Shown: positions 1 to 7,123 of the stretch, one piece after another
Numbering within the stretch: the first letter of the stretch is position 1
Layout of the letters: every line of letters starts with the position of its first letter
Source: Tissierellia bacterium
GTDB lineage: Bacteria; Bacillota; Clostridia; Tissierellales; Tepidimicrobiaceae
Direction of reading: 5' to 3'
Assembly (NCBI GenBank): GCA_012798935.1
Contig: JAAZMG010000121.1
Location: 1-10,857, forward strand
Length of the DNA stretch: 10,857 nt
Notes under the pieces: model-generated
Seen by the model: only the letters and a program-made list of their open reading frames with translations
Told to the model about the DNA's origin: nothing
The model's database searches: none
Made by a program: the position numbers and the translations under genes

Positions 1-2673
1 CAGGATGCTTTTATAGCAATAGAAGATGAAAGATTTGAATCCCATATTGGAGTAGATCCTAGGGGAATTGCTAGTTCTCTTATGGACAATCTAAAAGCTG
101 GACATACTGTTAGAGGTGCAAGTACCATTACCCAACAATTAGCAAGAAACCTTTATCTGTCTAACGAAGTAAAATTAGATAGAAAAATAAAAGAAGCCTA
201 TTTAGCATTACAAATTGAAAAAGCCTTAACTAAGGAGCAAATTTTAGAAGCATATTTAAATAGAATCTACTTAGGTCAAGGAGCTTATGGGGTACAAGAA
301 GCTTCTCAAACCTATTTTTCAAAAAATGTGGAAGAATTAACCCTTGCAGAATCTGCAGCTTTGGCTGGCATTGTAAAAGGGCCAAGCAAATATGATCTAT
401 ATAAGACTGTAAAACCTGAAAATTTTAATGCTGAAAAACATGTTGAAATAGGTCAGGTAGACATCTTAGGCGAAAAATATATTGCAATCTATAATGAGGA
501 ACCCATTAAGCGTCAAAAATTAGTTTTAGCTAAGATGTTAGAGTTAGGAAAAATCACTCAGGAAGAGTATAATGCTGCTCTAGCAGAAAATATACAAGCT
601 AATTTGAAACCGGGTCAAAAGAAGATCAAAGGCATATCTTCTTATTTTAATGACTACATTAAGGTCCAAGTCATAGACTCTCTAATGACTGAACTGGGAT
701 ACTCTAAAGAGGAAGCAGAGGACGAACTCTATACTGGTGGATTAAAAATATATTCTACTATGGATTTAGAACTACAACAAAAACTAGAGGATGTATATAA
801 TAACTTTACGGAAGTATTATTAGGAAATCCAGATAATATTAGAGGACCTGCCCTTGTTAGTTGGAGATTGAACAAAGCTCAAAATATAATTGATGAAAGA
901 AATAATGTTATATACTATAAGCAGGAAAATATGTTTGATGAAAATTTTAATCTTATAATTGAAAAAGGTACCTTTGAAATACTTGATGGGAAACTAGTTC
1001 TAAATAATAAAAAGTTAACTCCTTATAAAAGTAATGTTGAAATATCAGATTATTATACTATAGATAATCGAAAAAACCTAGTAACCCATAGAGTAGGTTC
1101 ATTAGCCCTACCTGAAAAGGAATTTTCAATTACAGAAGATAAGGCTGTAATTATTTCAAGTAAATTTTTAAAGGATAATCCTGATTTTTATTCCATCAAT
1201 GATAATGGAAATTTAGTTATTAATGAAAAATATTTCTATAGAAGTAAAGATGGAATCGTCCAACCTCAGTCAGCCACAGTAGTAATAGATTATAGAACTG
1301 GTCAAATAAAAGCTTTAGTAGGTGGTAGAGATATTGAAGGAGCCAAAGTCTTAAATAGAGCTACTTCACCAAGGCAACCTGGTTCTACTATTAAACCTAT
1401 AGCTGCATATTTACCAGCCTTAGATAATGGTTTTACAGCAGCAACAACTATTGATGATGTACCTTTTTATAACAACGGTAAAGTATGGCCAAGCAACTGG
1501 TATAAAGGTTATAAAGGACTTTATACCTTAAGACGCTCTGTAGAACAATCTGTAAATGTTAATTCGGTTAAGACCGTAGAGGCTATTGGAGTACAAACAT
1601 CTATGGAATATTTAAGTAGAATGGGAATAATCAACAAGGAAGATCCAACAAAAGATAACTTTGTAACATCTGGGGAAAATAAAGCTAATAACGATGAAAA
1701 TCTATCAGCTTTAGGATTAGGCGGTATGACAAAAGGGCTAAGCCCAATGGAAGTTACTGCGGCTTTTGGTTCTATTGCTAATTCCGGAACCTATATAAAA
1801 CCTATAGCTTTCACCAAAATACTTGATAAAGATGGTAATGTTCTATTAGATAATGAACCTAAGAAAAACACAGTGGTATCTCCTGAAACAGCATTTATTA
1901 TGTCGGATATATTAAGAACAACGGTAACAAATGGAATCGCAAGTAGAGCCCAAATTCCTAATATGCCTACAGCAGGTAAAACGGGAACTACTCAAGATAA
2001 AGCCGATGCTTGGTTCGTAGGATATACACCTTACTATGTAACTGGATTATGGATAGGTAATGATTCACCACAAATCAAATTATCCCAAGGCAGTTCTATA
2101 GCTGCCCAATTATGGAAAATTGTTATGACTAGACTTCATGAAAACCTAGAGCCAAAACAGTTTGAGCGACCAGCTAATATAGTTTCAGTAAGTATATGTA
2201 CTCAATCGGGTAAATTGGCAACCGAACTATGTAGTCATGATCCTAGAGGTAGTACTATTAGGACTGAATTGTTTGTCCAAGGTACTCAACCTACTGAATT
2301 TTGTGAAACACATGTACAACTACAAATTGACACCACTACCAACAAAATTGCTAATGAATATTGCCCTGAAGAAAATGTGGAAACAAGGGTATTTATAAGA
2401 AGAGATCCTCCTTACAATCCAGCAGAACATGGGGGTGTTACTCCATCTGATTATCAATATACTGCACCAACTACAATTTGTGATGTTCATAATCAAGAGA
2501 ACACAGTTGATGATTGGCTAGATGATTTGTTAGACGAAGATGGTGAGACAAATGATGAAGAAGATAATGGAAATGAAGATACTAATAATGGTAATAATAA
2601 TGATAATGGTGGCAATGGAAATAGTAGAAATAATGGAAACGGAAACAATAATAATGGAGAAAATGAAAACTAA
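1..2673 (+). CDS. Class A penicillin-binding protein (PBP1A type), 5' end cut off
   Basis: Bifunctional peptidoglycan synthase: GT51 glycosyltransferase followed by a DD-transpeptidase, normally anchored by one N-terminal membrane helix that lies outside the window. The frame is open from base 1, giving 890 visible residues. The glycosyltransferase part shows EDERFESHIG at residues 8-17 (catalytic Glu8), then GASTITQQLARN and the KEAYLALQIEKALTKEQILE and NRIYLGQGAYG blocks. The transpeptidase shows PGSTIKP with catalytic Ser462 and Lys465, SVN at 517-519 and KTGTT at 660-664. A long insert (about residues 255-435) separates the two domains. After the transpeptidase comes a tail with five cysteines, then a 40-residue Asn/Gly/Asp/Glu-rich end (851-890). 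The gene converges on spoVAEb and is not part of that operon. Internal Met codons such as 82 are not the true start, because the conserved GT51 motif lies before it. Class is certain; the exact paralogue is not. Confidence 0.96.
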   Translation, partial: QDAFIAIEDERFESHIGVDPRGIASSLMDNLKAGHTVRGASTITQQLARNLYLSNEVKLDRKIKEAYLALQIEKALTKEQILEAYLNRIYLGQGAYGVQEASQTYFSKNVEELTLAESAALAGIVKGPSKYDLYKTVKPENFNAEKHVEIGQVDILGEKYIAIYNEEPIKRQKLVLAKMLELGKITQEEYNAALAENIQANLKPGQKKIKGISSYFNDYIKVQVIDSLMTELGYSKEEAEDELYTGGLKIYSTMDLELQQKLEDVYNNFTEVLLGNPDNIRGPALVSWRLNKAQNIIDERNNVIYYKQENMFDENFNLIIEKGTFEILDGKLVLNNKKLTPYKSNVEISDYYTIDNRKNLVTHRVGSLALPEKEFSITEDKAVIISSKFLKDNPDFYSINDNGNLVINEKYFYRSKDGIVQPQSATVVIDYRTGQIKALVGGRDIEGAKVLNRATSPRQPGSTIKPIAAYLPALDNGFTAATTIDDVPFYNNGKVWPSNWYKGYKGLYTLRRSVEQSVNVNSVKTVEAIGVQTSMEYLSRMGIINKEDPTKDNFVTSGENKANNDENLSALGLGGMTKGLSPMEVTAAFGSIANSGTYIKPIAFTKILDKDGNVLLDNEPKKNTVVSPETAFIMSDILRTTVTNGIASRAQIPNMPTAGKTGTTQDKADAWFVGYTPYYVTGLWIGNDSPQIKLSQGSSIAAQLWKIVMTRLHENLEPKQFERPANIVSVSICTQSGKLATELCSHDPRGSTIRTELFVQGTQPTEFCETHVQLQIDTTTNKIANEYCPEENVETRVFIRRDPPYNPAEHGGVTPSDYQYTAPTTICDVHNQENTVDDWLDDLLDEDGETNDEEDNGNEDTNNGNNNDNGGNGNSRNNGNGNNNNGENEN
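2551..2670 (+). repeat. Low-complexity Asn/Gly-rich coding tract at the PBP C-terminus
   Basis: AAT, GGN and GAT/GAA codons repeat imperfectly here and encode the last 40 residues of the penicillin-binding protein, for example NNGNNNDNGGNGN. There is no fixed repeat unit. The tract should be disordered and hydrophilic, and would sit outside the membrane. Asn/Gly- or Ser/Asn-rich ends are common in clostridial class A PBPs. Length probably varies between strains by slippage, which is inference. Confidence 0.8.
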
Positions 2674-2695
2674 GGGAAAAATTCCCTTAGTTTTT
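2666..2695. terminator. Bidirectional intrinsic terminator between PBP and spoVAEb
   Basis: A perfect 9-bp stem, CTAAGGGAA (2670-2678) and TTCCCTTAG (2682-2690), encloses an AAA loop and is flanked by AAAA on the left and TTTTT on the right. Transcripts from either strand would form the hairpin followed by a U run. The PBP stop (2671-2673) and the spoVAEb stop (2687-2689) lie in opposite arms of the same stem, so the element ends both convergent genes. Confidence 0.9.
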
Positions 2696-3043
2696 CGTTT
2701 TTGGATCTGAGACAACAGCCATAATATATCCAAATAATATAGCTGCTGCTACACCTCCTGCTGTTGCTTCTAGCCCACCAAGAAAGGCACCAATCACCCC
2801 TTTTGATTTTGCTCCTTCTATAGCCCCTTTACTTAATGCATATCCAAAACCAGATATAGGTACTGTTGCCCCTGCTTCTGCAAATTTGACTAAAGGTTCA
2901 TATAATCCTACAGCCCCTAATATAACCCCTGAAGTCAAAAATATTACTAATATATGAGCAGGAGTTAATTTAGTAGTATCCAAAATAATCTGACCAATAA
3001 CACATATTAATCCCCCTACTATGAAAACCTTTATATATTCCAT
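2687..3043 (-). CDS. spoVAEb: Stage V sporulation protein AEb (SpoVAEb)
   Basis: Small integral membrane protein (118 aa) of the SpoVA channel that moves dipicolinic acid into the forespore during sporulation and out during germination. The sequence is hydrophobic throughout with about four membrane segments. It carries the family signatures GGLICVIGQIILD near the N-terminus and GATVPISGFGYAL at about residues 58-70. These resemble matching blocks in SpoVAC of this operon, consistent with the two being related proteins. A strong GGGAGG site six bases upstream of the ATG overlaps the spoVAD stop codon, so translation is probably coupled. The length fits the short AEb type rather than the longer AEa. 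It is the last gene of the operon; neither spoVAEa nor spoVAF follows, and transcription should end in the hairpin that contains its stop codon. Confidence 0.95.
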   Translation of the reverse strand: MEYIKVFIVGGLICVIGQIILDTTKLTPAHILVIFLTSGVILGAVGLYEPLVKFAEAGATVPISGFGYALSKGAIEGAKSKGVIGAFLGGLEATAGGVAAAILFGYIMAVVSDPKTKN

Positions 3044-3054
3044 CTTATACCTCC

Positions 3055-4074
3055 CTAAGATATCATATTATCTATAGTTACTGCATGAGCTATTCCTGGA
3101 ATGGATTCTCCCTGCAAAGTTGAAATGGAAGAATGTAATGCTCCTGTTGCAATTAATAAAACTCTATTTAAATTTCTCTTCATCATTTCTTTGTAGATAT
3201 ATCCATTGAACACCACTGCAGCACATCCACATCCGCTACCACCAGCATGGGTATCTTGTTCTACACCATCAAATATTTTAATTCCACAATCTGAGTAGTT
3301 TTCTGAAAGATCATAGCCTTCCTTCCTCAATAAGTCTAATATTATTTTTTTCCCTACTAAACCTAAATCCCCAGTTATAATCAAATCATAATCCACTGGA
3401 TTATAGCCTGTATCCTTAAAATGCTGAGAAATAGTATCTATAGCAGCTGGTGCCATGGCTCCACCCATATTGTTAACATCTACTATTCCTAAATCCACAA
3501 TCTTACCGGTAGTTATGTATGTTATATATGGACCATTGCCAGTAGAAGATAATACAGTGGCTCCACCTCCTGTCACAGTCCATTGAGCTGAAAAAGTTCT
3601 TTGACTACCGTATTCTAGAGGAAACCTAAATTGCCTTTCTGCACTACTAAAATGACTGGATGTAGCGCAAACTACCTTATCAGCAAATTGTCCGTCTATA
3701 ATCATAGCACCTAAGCTTAAAGATTCTGTCATAGTTGAGCAAGCCCCATATAAACCAAAGAATGGTATGTTTAATTGTCTTGCCGAATAAGAGGAGGTTA
3801 TAATCTGATTTAACAAATCTCCTGCAAATAAGTATTCAATATCATTGGGAGATAGATTAGCATTTGAAATGGCTAGTTTGATAGCTTCCTCTTGTATCTT
3901 TGCTTCTGATTTTTCAAAGGATTCTTGTCCCCACATGTCATCTTCTAAAATAATATCAAAATAGTCTTTTAAAGGACCTTCTCCTTCCTTTGGCCCAACA
4001 ATAGAAGCAGTACTAATAATAGAAGGAGGATTAGAAAGTTTTACAGTTTGTGCTCCAATACGTTTCAATGCCAT
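3055..4074 (-). CDS. spoVAD: Stage V sporulation protein AD (SpoVAD)
   Basis: Soluble, peripheral component of the SpoVA complex with a thiolase/ketoacyl-synthase-like fold. The family is known to bind dipicolinic acid directly. The 339-aa length is normal for the family. Visible landmarks are the N-terminal AQTVKLSNPPSI segment, the EDDMWGQESFEKSEAKI block (about 44-60), the GLYGACSTM segment with Cys112 at the thiolase nucleophile position, WTVTGGGATVL (165-175) and DTHAGGSGCGCAAVVFNGY near 274-292. There is no signal peptide or membrane segment. The start ATG is preceded by AAGGTGA, which overlaps the spoVAC TGA stop, indicating translational coupling. It lies between spoVAC and spoVAEb in the conserved order. 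No broken residues or frameshift are seen. Confidence 0.97.
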   Translation of the reverse strand: MALKRIGAQTVKLSNPPSIISTASIVGPKEGEGPLKDYFDIILEDDMWGQESFEKSEAKIQEEAIKLAISNANLSPNDIEYLFAGDLLNQIITSSYSARQLNIPFFGLYGACSTMTESLSLGAMIIDGQFADKVVCATSSHFSSAERQFRFPLEYGSQRTFSAQWTVTGGGATVLSSTGNGPYITYITTGKIVDLGIVDVNNMGGAMAPAAIDTISQHFKDTGYNPVDYDLIITGDLGLVGKKIILDLLRKEGYDLSENYSDCGIKIFDGVEQDTHAGGSGCGCAAVVFNGYIYKEMMKRNLNRVLLIATGALHSSISTLQGESIPGIAHAVTIDNMIS

Positions 4075-4078
4075 AGTA

Positions 4079-4528
4079 TCACCTTCCCTTTGTAAGTATT
4101 AAATATAGTATTCCTACAATCACCGAACTGCCAACCCCATATACTAGAACAGGTCCTGCTATACTAAACATTCTAGCCGCTACACCAAAAATAAAACCTT
4201 CTCGTTTAAACTCCATAGCAGGAGAAACTATGGAGTTTGCAAAGCCAGTAATAGGTATTGCAGCTCCTGCTCCACCTATCTTGCCTATCTTATCATATAT
4301 TCCAATTCCAGTTAAAAAAGCTCCTGTAAATATCAATACTATAGAAGTGCCAGCTGCTACCGATTTTTCATCTAATCCATATTTTAATAGGAAGTTTCTT
4401 ATAATTTGACCAAATACACATATAATCCCTCCTACTACAAATGCATACAATATATTCTTAAAATAAGTAGGTTTTGGTACCTTTCTCTCTACATATTTTT
4501 GATATTCCTTTTTGTTCATTTTATCCAT
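4079..4528 (-). CDS. spoVAC: Stage V sporulation protein AC (SpoVAC)
   Basis: Membrane protein of the SpoVA complex. In Bacillus, SpoVAC has been described as a mechanosensitive channel involved in dipicolinic acid release. The 149 residues start with a charged cytoplasmic stretch of about 25 residues (KEYQKYVERKVPKPTYFKN), followed by four or so membrane segments. The conserved blocks are VVGGIICVFGQIIRN and GAGAAIPITGFANSIVSPAMEF. The start at 4528 is backed by GAGGTGA roughly ten bases upstream; a second in-frame ATG three codons later is possible. The spoVAB stop is 13 bases upstream and spoVAD follows after four bases. The gene contains an 11-bp inverted repeat at 4208-4238. Confidence 0.96.
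   Translation of the reverse strand: MDKMNKKEYQKYVERKVPKPTYFKNILYAFVVGGIICVFGQIIRNFLLKYGLDEKSVAAGTSIVLIFTGAFLTGIGIYDKIGKIGGAGAAIPITGFANSIVSPAMEFKREGFIFGVAARMFSIAGPVLVYGVGSSVIVGILYLILTKGR
4208..4238 (-). repeat. 11-bp inverted repeat inside spoVAC
   Basis: AAACTCCATAG (4208-4218) is matched perfectly by CTATGGAGTTT (4228-4238) across a 9-base loop. In the spoVAC message this would be a stable intragenic hairpin spanning the codons for NSIVSPAMEF. No U tract follows, so it is not a terminator. It may simply reflect the codons of a conserved motif, or it could affect message stability or processing. Confidence 0.6.
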
Positions 4529-4541
4529 ATTAGATTCACCT

Positions 4542-4976
4542 CTAATTTTTTATAAATACAAGCCAATAATATAAAGACCCTGCTACCTTTCCAAATATTA
4601 ACGCAGCTATAATAAACTTTAATTCATGTTTTACCTTAAATTTCTTTGCAAATACAGGAACTACATTTAAAACTTCTGCCAAAGCTGAAGCAAATAAGCC
4701 TAAAAACATACCCATTAATAAACCAATTGGGATACAAATATATTTACTTAGTTTAAGATTAAACTCTGAAAAATATATGAAACTAAAAATAGTAGCACTT
4801 AATGTAATAATATATTGAAATATCTTTATATGATCTCCCGTTTCTGTAACTTGTGCTAATCTAGGTACTATTTTTAGCAAAGTTAAAAAAGCAGCCGCCG
4901 CACTACCTACGGTAATACCCGCTGATGCCCCAATTAAAGACATGAGCATTGCTTTGCCCACTATTTTCACCACCAA
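4542..4976 (-). CDS. spoVAB: Stage V sporulation protein AB (SpoVAB)
   Basis: Integral membrane protein required with the other SpoVA proteins for dipicolinic acid uptake. The 144 residues contain about four hydrophobic segments and the family blocks GITVGSAAAAFLTLLKIVPRLAQVT (from about residue 20), a central IPIGLLMGMFLGLFASALAEVLNVVPVFAKK and a C-terminal FGKVAGSLYYW. The start given is a TTG directly after the spoVAA TAA (TAATTG). Two in-frame GTG codons follow at once, and another GTG at 4961 sits behind a GGTGG sequence and would give a length closer to Bacillus SpoVAB. The start is therefore uncertain by up to five residues. No clear Shine-Dalgarno precedes the TTG, which fits coupling to spoVAA. 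Confidence 0.93.
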   Translation of the reverse strand: MVVKIVGKAMLMSLIGASAGITVGSAAAAFLTLLKIVPRLAQVTETGDHIKIFQYIITLSATIFSFIYFSEFNLKLSKYICIPIGLLMGMFLGLFASALAEVLNVVPVFAKKFKVKHELKFIIAALIFGKVAGSLYYWLVFIKN

Positions 4977-5603
4977 TTACTCTGATTTTTTCTTATCTTT
5001 TAATTCATTAAGTACATTATCCTCTAGATCCCTGTCATAAAGAAATAGTTCCAACTCCATAGGTCCTGGCTCTTGTCTCCTTCGTTTACTAAAGCTAAAT
5101 ATTCTGCTAAAAAAAGCAAACATCCCCAATCCAATCCCTAAGGATAATGGAATAGTCAATATTAAAGGGTCCTTATTCTTAACCCCTGTTATGGTATAGT
5201 ATACTTTTTCCATGGAGCTTTTCATATCCACATCTTCATGAAAGTTAATAATAGCCACTGCAGCGCCAAAGAACAAAACTATCATCACAAGAGCTAGCTT
5301 TAAAATATTTAAAATGCTTTTAGAGTCTTCCTGTCCTTTTATCTCTAAAAGCACATCAGGACCGCCTATTATAGTTATATCTATATTATCTATACTATCT
5401 AATACCTTAGTTGTAATCTCTGTTCCAGAAATATAATCATAGGCTTCCTGAGATATACCATTATACACCCTAATATTTTCAACATTTTTCTTGACTGTAT
5501 CATTATTACAATATACTTCCCCTATATCCTTTACATATACATGAGCATTCAAATCTACAGAATACTTGGTTTCAAGATTTATGTATACTTGTTCTTTAGC
5601 CAT
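4977..5603 (-). CDS. spoVAA: Stage V sporulation protein AA (SpoVAA)
   Basis: Component of the forespore dipicolinic-acid transport complex. An N-terminal soluble region of about 95 residues is followed by two membrane segments (LALVMIVLFFGAAVAII and IPLSLGIGLGMFAFFSRIF). The family signatures AIINFHEDVDM and EPGPMELELFLYD are plain. I place the start at the second ATG (5603, MAKEQ...; 208 aa), because GGAG at 5614-5617 lies ten bases before it but only one base before the upstream ATG at 5612. The start overlaps the last eight bases of the small ORF upstream, which suggests translational coupling. The spoVAB start follows immediately. Confidence 0.95.
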   Translation of the reverse strand: MAKEQVYINLETKYSVDLNAHVYVKDIGEVYCNNDTVKKNVENIRVYNGISQEAYDYISGTEITTKVLDSIDNIDITIIGGPDVLLEIKGQEDSKSILNILKLALVMIVLFFGAAVAIINFHEDVDMKSSMEKVYYTITGVKNKDPLILTIPLSLGIGLGMFAFFSRIFSFSKRRRQEPGPMELELFLYDRDLEDNVLNELKDKKKSE

Positions 5604-5760
5604 ATCTATCATTCTCCAATAAAAAATTGCTCACAAACTTTGCCTTCTTGGGAACTTCTCTATTGGTTCCTAGCTCCCCATACCATATAAGACAGCCCAT
5701 TATCAATATGACTATCATTAAAACAACTATTATGTTTTTTTTACTGATTTTTATAATCAT
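5596..5760 (-). CDS. Small membrane protein or lipoprotein ahead of SpoVAA (54 aa)
   Basis: A 54-codon ORF I do not recognise from any named family. It begins MIIKISKKNIIVVLMIV and continues LIMGCLIWYG, giving a basic N-terminus, one strong hydrophobic segment (about residues 9-28) and Cys23 in an I-M-G-C context that resembles a loose lipobox. A short polar tail of about 25 residues (ELGTNREVPKKAKFVS...) follows. The ATG has a well-placed GGAG seven bases upstream (5768-5771). Its stop lies inside the spoVAA start region with an 8-base overlap, ATGGCTAA, a typical coupling arrangement. It would be the first gene of the spoVA operon. It is either a genuine small spore-membrane protein or a leader ORF that controls spoVAA translation. 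No function is claimed. Confidence 0.72.
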   Translation of the reverse strand: MIIKISKKNIIVVLMIVILIMGCLIWYGELGTNREVPKKAKFVSNFLLENDRYG

Positions 5761-5883
5761 CTAATCACTCCAATCTACACTTATAATTAATCAATTTTAC
5801 TAATTTCATAGATAACTAAATTGATTTGTTTTTAATTTAAATATAGCTTATCTATATTATTCCTTTATATTTGCTTTTAATGC
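5761..5883 (-). promoter_or_regulatory. Intergenic region expected to hold the spoVA promoter
   Basis: No gene is seen here. In Bacillus, spoVA is transcribed in the forespore by sigma-G, and a terminator separates sigF from spoVA here, so a promoter is expected. The best sigma-G-like candidate on the minus strand is GAATA (5858-5862), an 18-base spacer and TAAATTA (5833-5839), which is a weak -10. A second -10-like AATTATA lies at 5782-5788, close to the ribosome binding site, without a good -35. A 9-bp dyad, AATCAATTT (5789-5797) and AAATTGATT (5818-5826), may be an operator. Promoter presence is inferred; its exact position is not established. Confidence 0.35.
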
Positions 5884-5913
5884 AAAAAAATTAAGGCATA
5901 GTTCTATGCCTTA
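5884..5913 (-). terminator. Intrinsic terminator at the end of the spoIIA operon
   Basis: Read on the minus strand, a 9-bp stem (TAAGGCATA paired with TATGCCTTA, 5892-5913) with a four-base loop is followed by a seven-T run (5884-5890). The sigF TAG stop (5904-5906) straddles the loop and stem, so the hairpin overlaps the last codons of sigF. It should separate spoIIA from spoVA transcription. Confidence 0.87.
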
Positions 5914-6662
5914 GCTAACATTTTTTTCATATCTTCAATTATTCTCTTCTCTATGCGTGAAACTTGAACTTGGGATATTCCTAATAGTTTAGCTACCTCT
6001 ACCTGAGTTTTATCTTTAAAATATCTTAGAACTATAACCTGCCGGTCTCTATCCTTCAATTGAGATAATAGCTCTTTTAACAAAATATTGTCTATAATTT
6101 CTTTCTCATTATCCTCCTCTAAACTAATCTTATCAATTAAATATAATGGATTTCCATCATTTTGGTAAATAATATCGTATAAGTAGTCTGGTTGATAAGA
6201 AGATTCCAGTGCCATTACTATCTCTTCTTTATCTATTTTTAATTCTTCTGAAATCTCCTGAATAGTTGGTTCCCTACCCAATGTTTTAGATAGATTATCC
6301 TGAGCATATTTTACTTTGTTTGCAGTTTGTTTTAAAGATCTGCTTACTTTAATAATCCCATCGTCTCTTAAAAATCTTTTTATCTCCCCTGCAATCATAG
6401 GCACTGCATAGGTTGAAAACCTTACATCATAGGACAGATCAAATTTATCTATTGCTTTTAAAAGTCCAATGCTCCCTATCTGAAACAAATCGTCTACATC
6501 ATATCCCCTGTTTGTAAATCCCCTTAAAACACTTTTTACAAGACCAATATTATATCTTACTAGTCTATCCTTGGCCTCTTTATATCCCTTTTGTGCCATT
6601 AAAATTAATTCCATTGTCTCCTTATGGGACAATAAAACATTATCTCTATTCTCCTTTTCCAT
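5904..6662 (-). CDS. sigF: RNA polymerase sporulation sigma factor SigF (SpoIIAC)
   Basis: Forespore-specific sigma-70-family factor that directs the first compartment-specific transcription of sporulation. The 252-aa length is typical. Region 2 is clear, with DVDDLFQIGSIGLLKAIDKFD (55-75) and RFSTYAVPMIAGEIKRFLRDDG (81-102). Region 3 follows at about 107-155, and region 4 ends in a helix-turn-helix at about 219-240 (TQVEVAKLLGISQVQVSRIE). AAGGAG eight bases before the ATG overlaps the spoIIAB TAG stop. Its activity is controlled after translation by the anti-sigma factor SpoIIAB encoded immediately upstream. No sigma-factor region is missing. Confidence 0.97.
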   Translation of the reverse strand: MEKENRDNVLLSHKETMELILMAQKGYKEAKDRLVRYNIGLVKSVLRGFTNRGYDVDDLFQIGSIGLLKAIDKFDLSYDVRFSTYAVPMIAGEIKRFLRDDGIIKVSRSLKQTANKVKYAQDNLSKTLGREPTIQEISEELKIDKEEIVMALESSYQPDYLYDIIYQNDGNPLYLIDKISLEEDNEKEIIDNILLKELLSQLKDRDRQVIVLRYFKDKTQVEVAKLLGISQVQVSRIEKRIIEDMKKMLAKA

Positions 6663-6667
6663 AGTAT

Positions 6668-7108
6668 CTACTCCTTATCAGAGAGACTTTTAAAATTCTT
6701 TGCCATTTTAACCTTAGTTCCCTTACCTACATGGCTTTCCACTGATAATTCATCCATGAAAGTTTCCATAACTGTAAACCCCATTCCAGACCTCTCTAAG
6801 TTAGGTTTGGAGGTGTAAAAAGGTTCCATGGCTTTATCTATATCTGCAATACCATTACCCCTATCTTCGATGCTTATTTCAATTCGGTTATTTTCTATTA
6901 TAGCCTCAACTATTACAACACCTTCTCCATATTCATAGCCATGAATAATAGCATTTGTAACTGCTTCAGATACAGCTGTTTTAACATCTGATAATTCTTC
7001 CAATGTGGGATCTAACTGAGAAGCAAAAGCAGCTACCACAACTCTAGCAAAAGATTCATTGTTTGATTTGCTTAAAAATTCTAACCTCATAGAATTTTTT
7101 TCTACCAT
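6668..7108 (-). CDS. spoIIAB: Anti-sigma-F factor and serine kinase SpoIIAB
   Basis: GHKL-fold ATPase and serine kinase that binds sigma-F and keeps it inactive, and phosphorylates SpoIIAA. The 146 residues show the N box with Glu48 and Asn52 (SEAVTNAIIHGYE), the G1 box DRGNGI (82-87) and the G2 motif SGMGF (107-111). The SNNESFARV segment with Arg22 matches the residue that in Bacillus SpoIIAB contacts both sigma-F and SpoIIAA. The start ATG has AGGAGG at good spacing in the 15-base gap after spoIIAA. The N-terminus lines up with Bacillus SpoIIAB with a two-residue extension. It is the middle gene of spoIIA. Confidence 0.97.
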   Translation of the reverse strand: MVEKNSMRLEFLSKSNNESFARVVVAAFASQLDPTLEELSDVKTAVSEAVTNAIIHGYEYGEGVVIVEAIIENNRIEISIEDRGNGIADIDKAMEPFYTSKPNLERSGMGFTVMETFMDELSVESHVGKGTKVKMAKNFKSLSDKE

Positions 7109-7123
7109 CTTTACCCTCCTCCT

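Noticed and set aside
2530..2733. Open frame on the minus strand opposite the PBP tail
   Set aside because: It is the antisense reading of the Asn/Gly-rich repeat, which yields a run of Ile/Ser, and it crosses the terminator. There is no ribosome site or family likeness.
5604..5612. Start of SpoVAA at the upstream ATG (MIDMAKEQ)
   Set aside because: Only one base separates this ATG from the GGAG site, which is too close. The ATG at 5603 has workable spacing.
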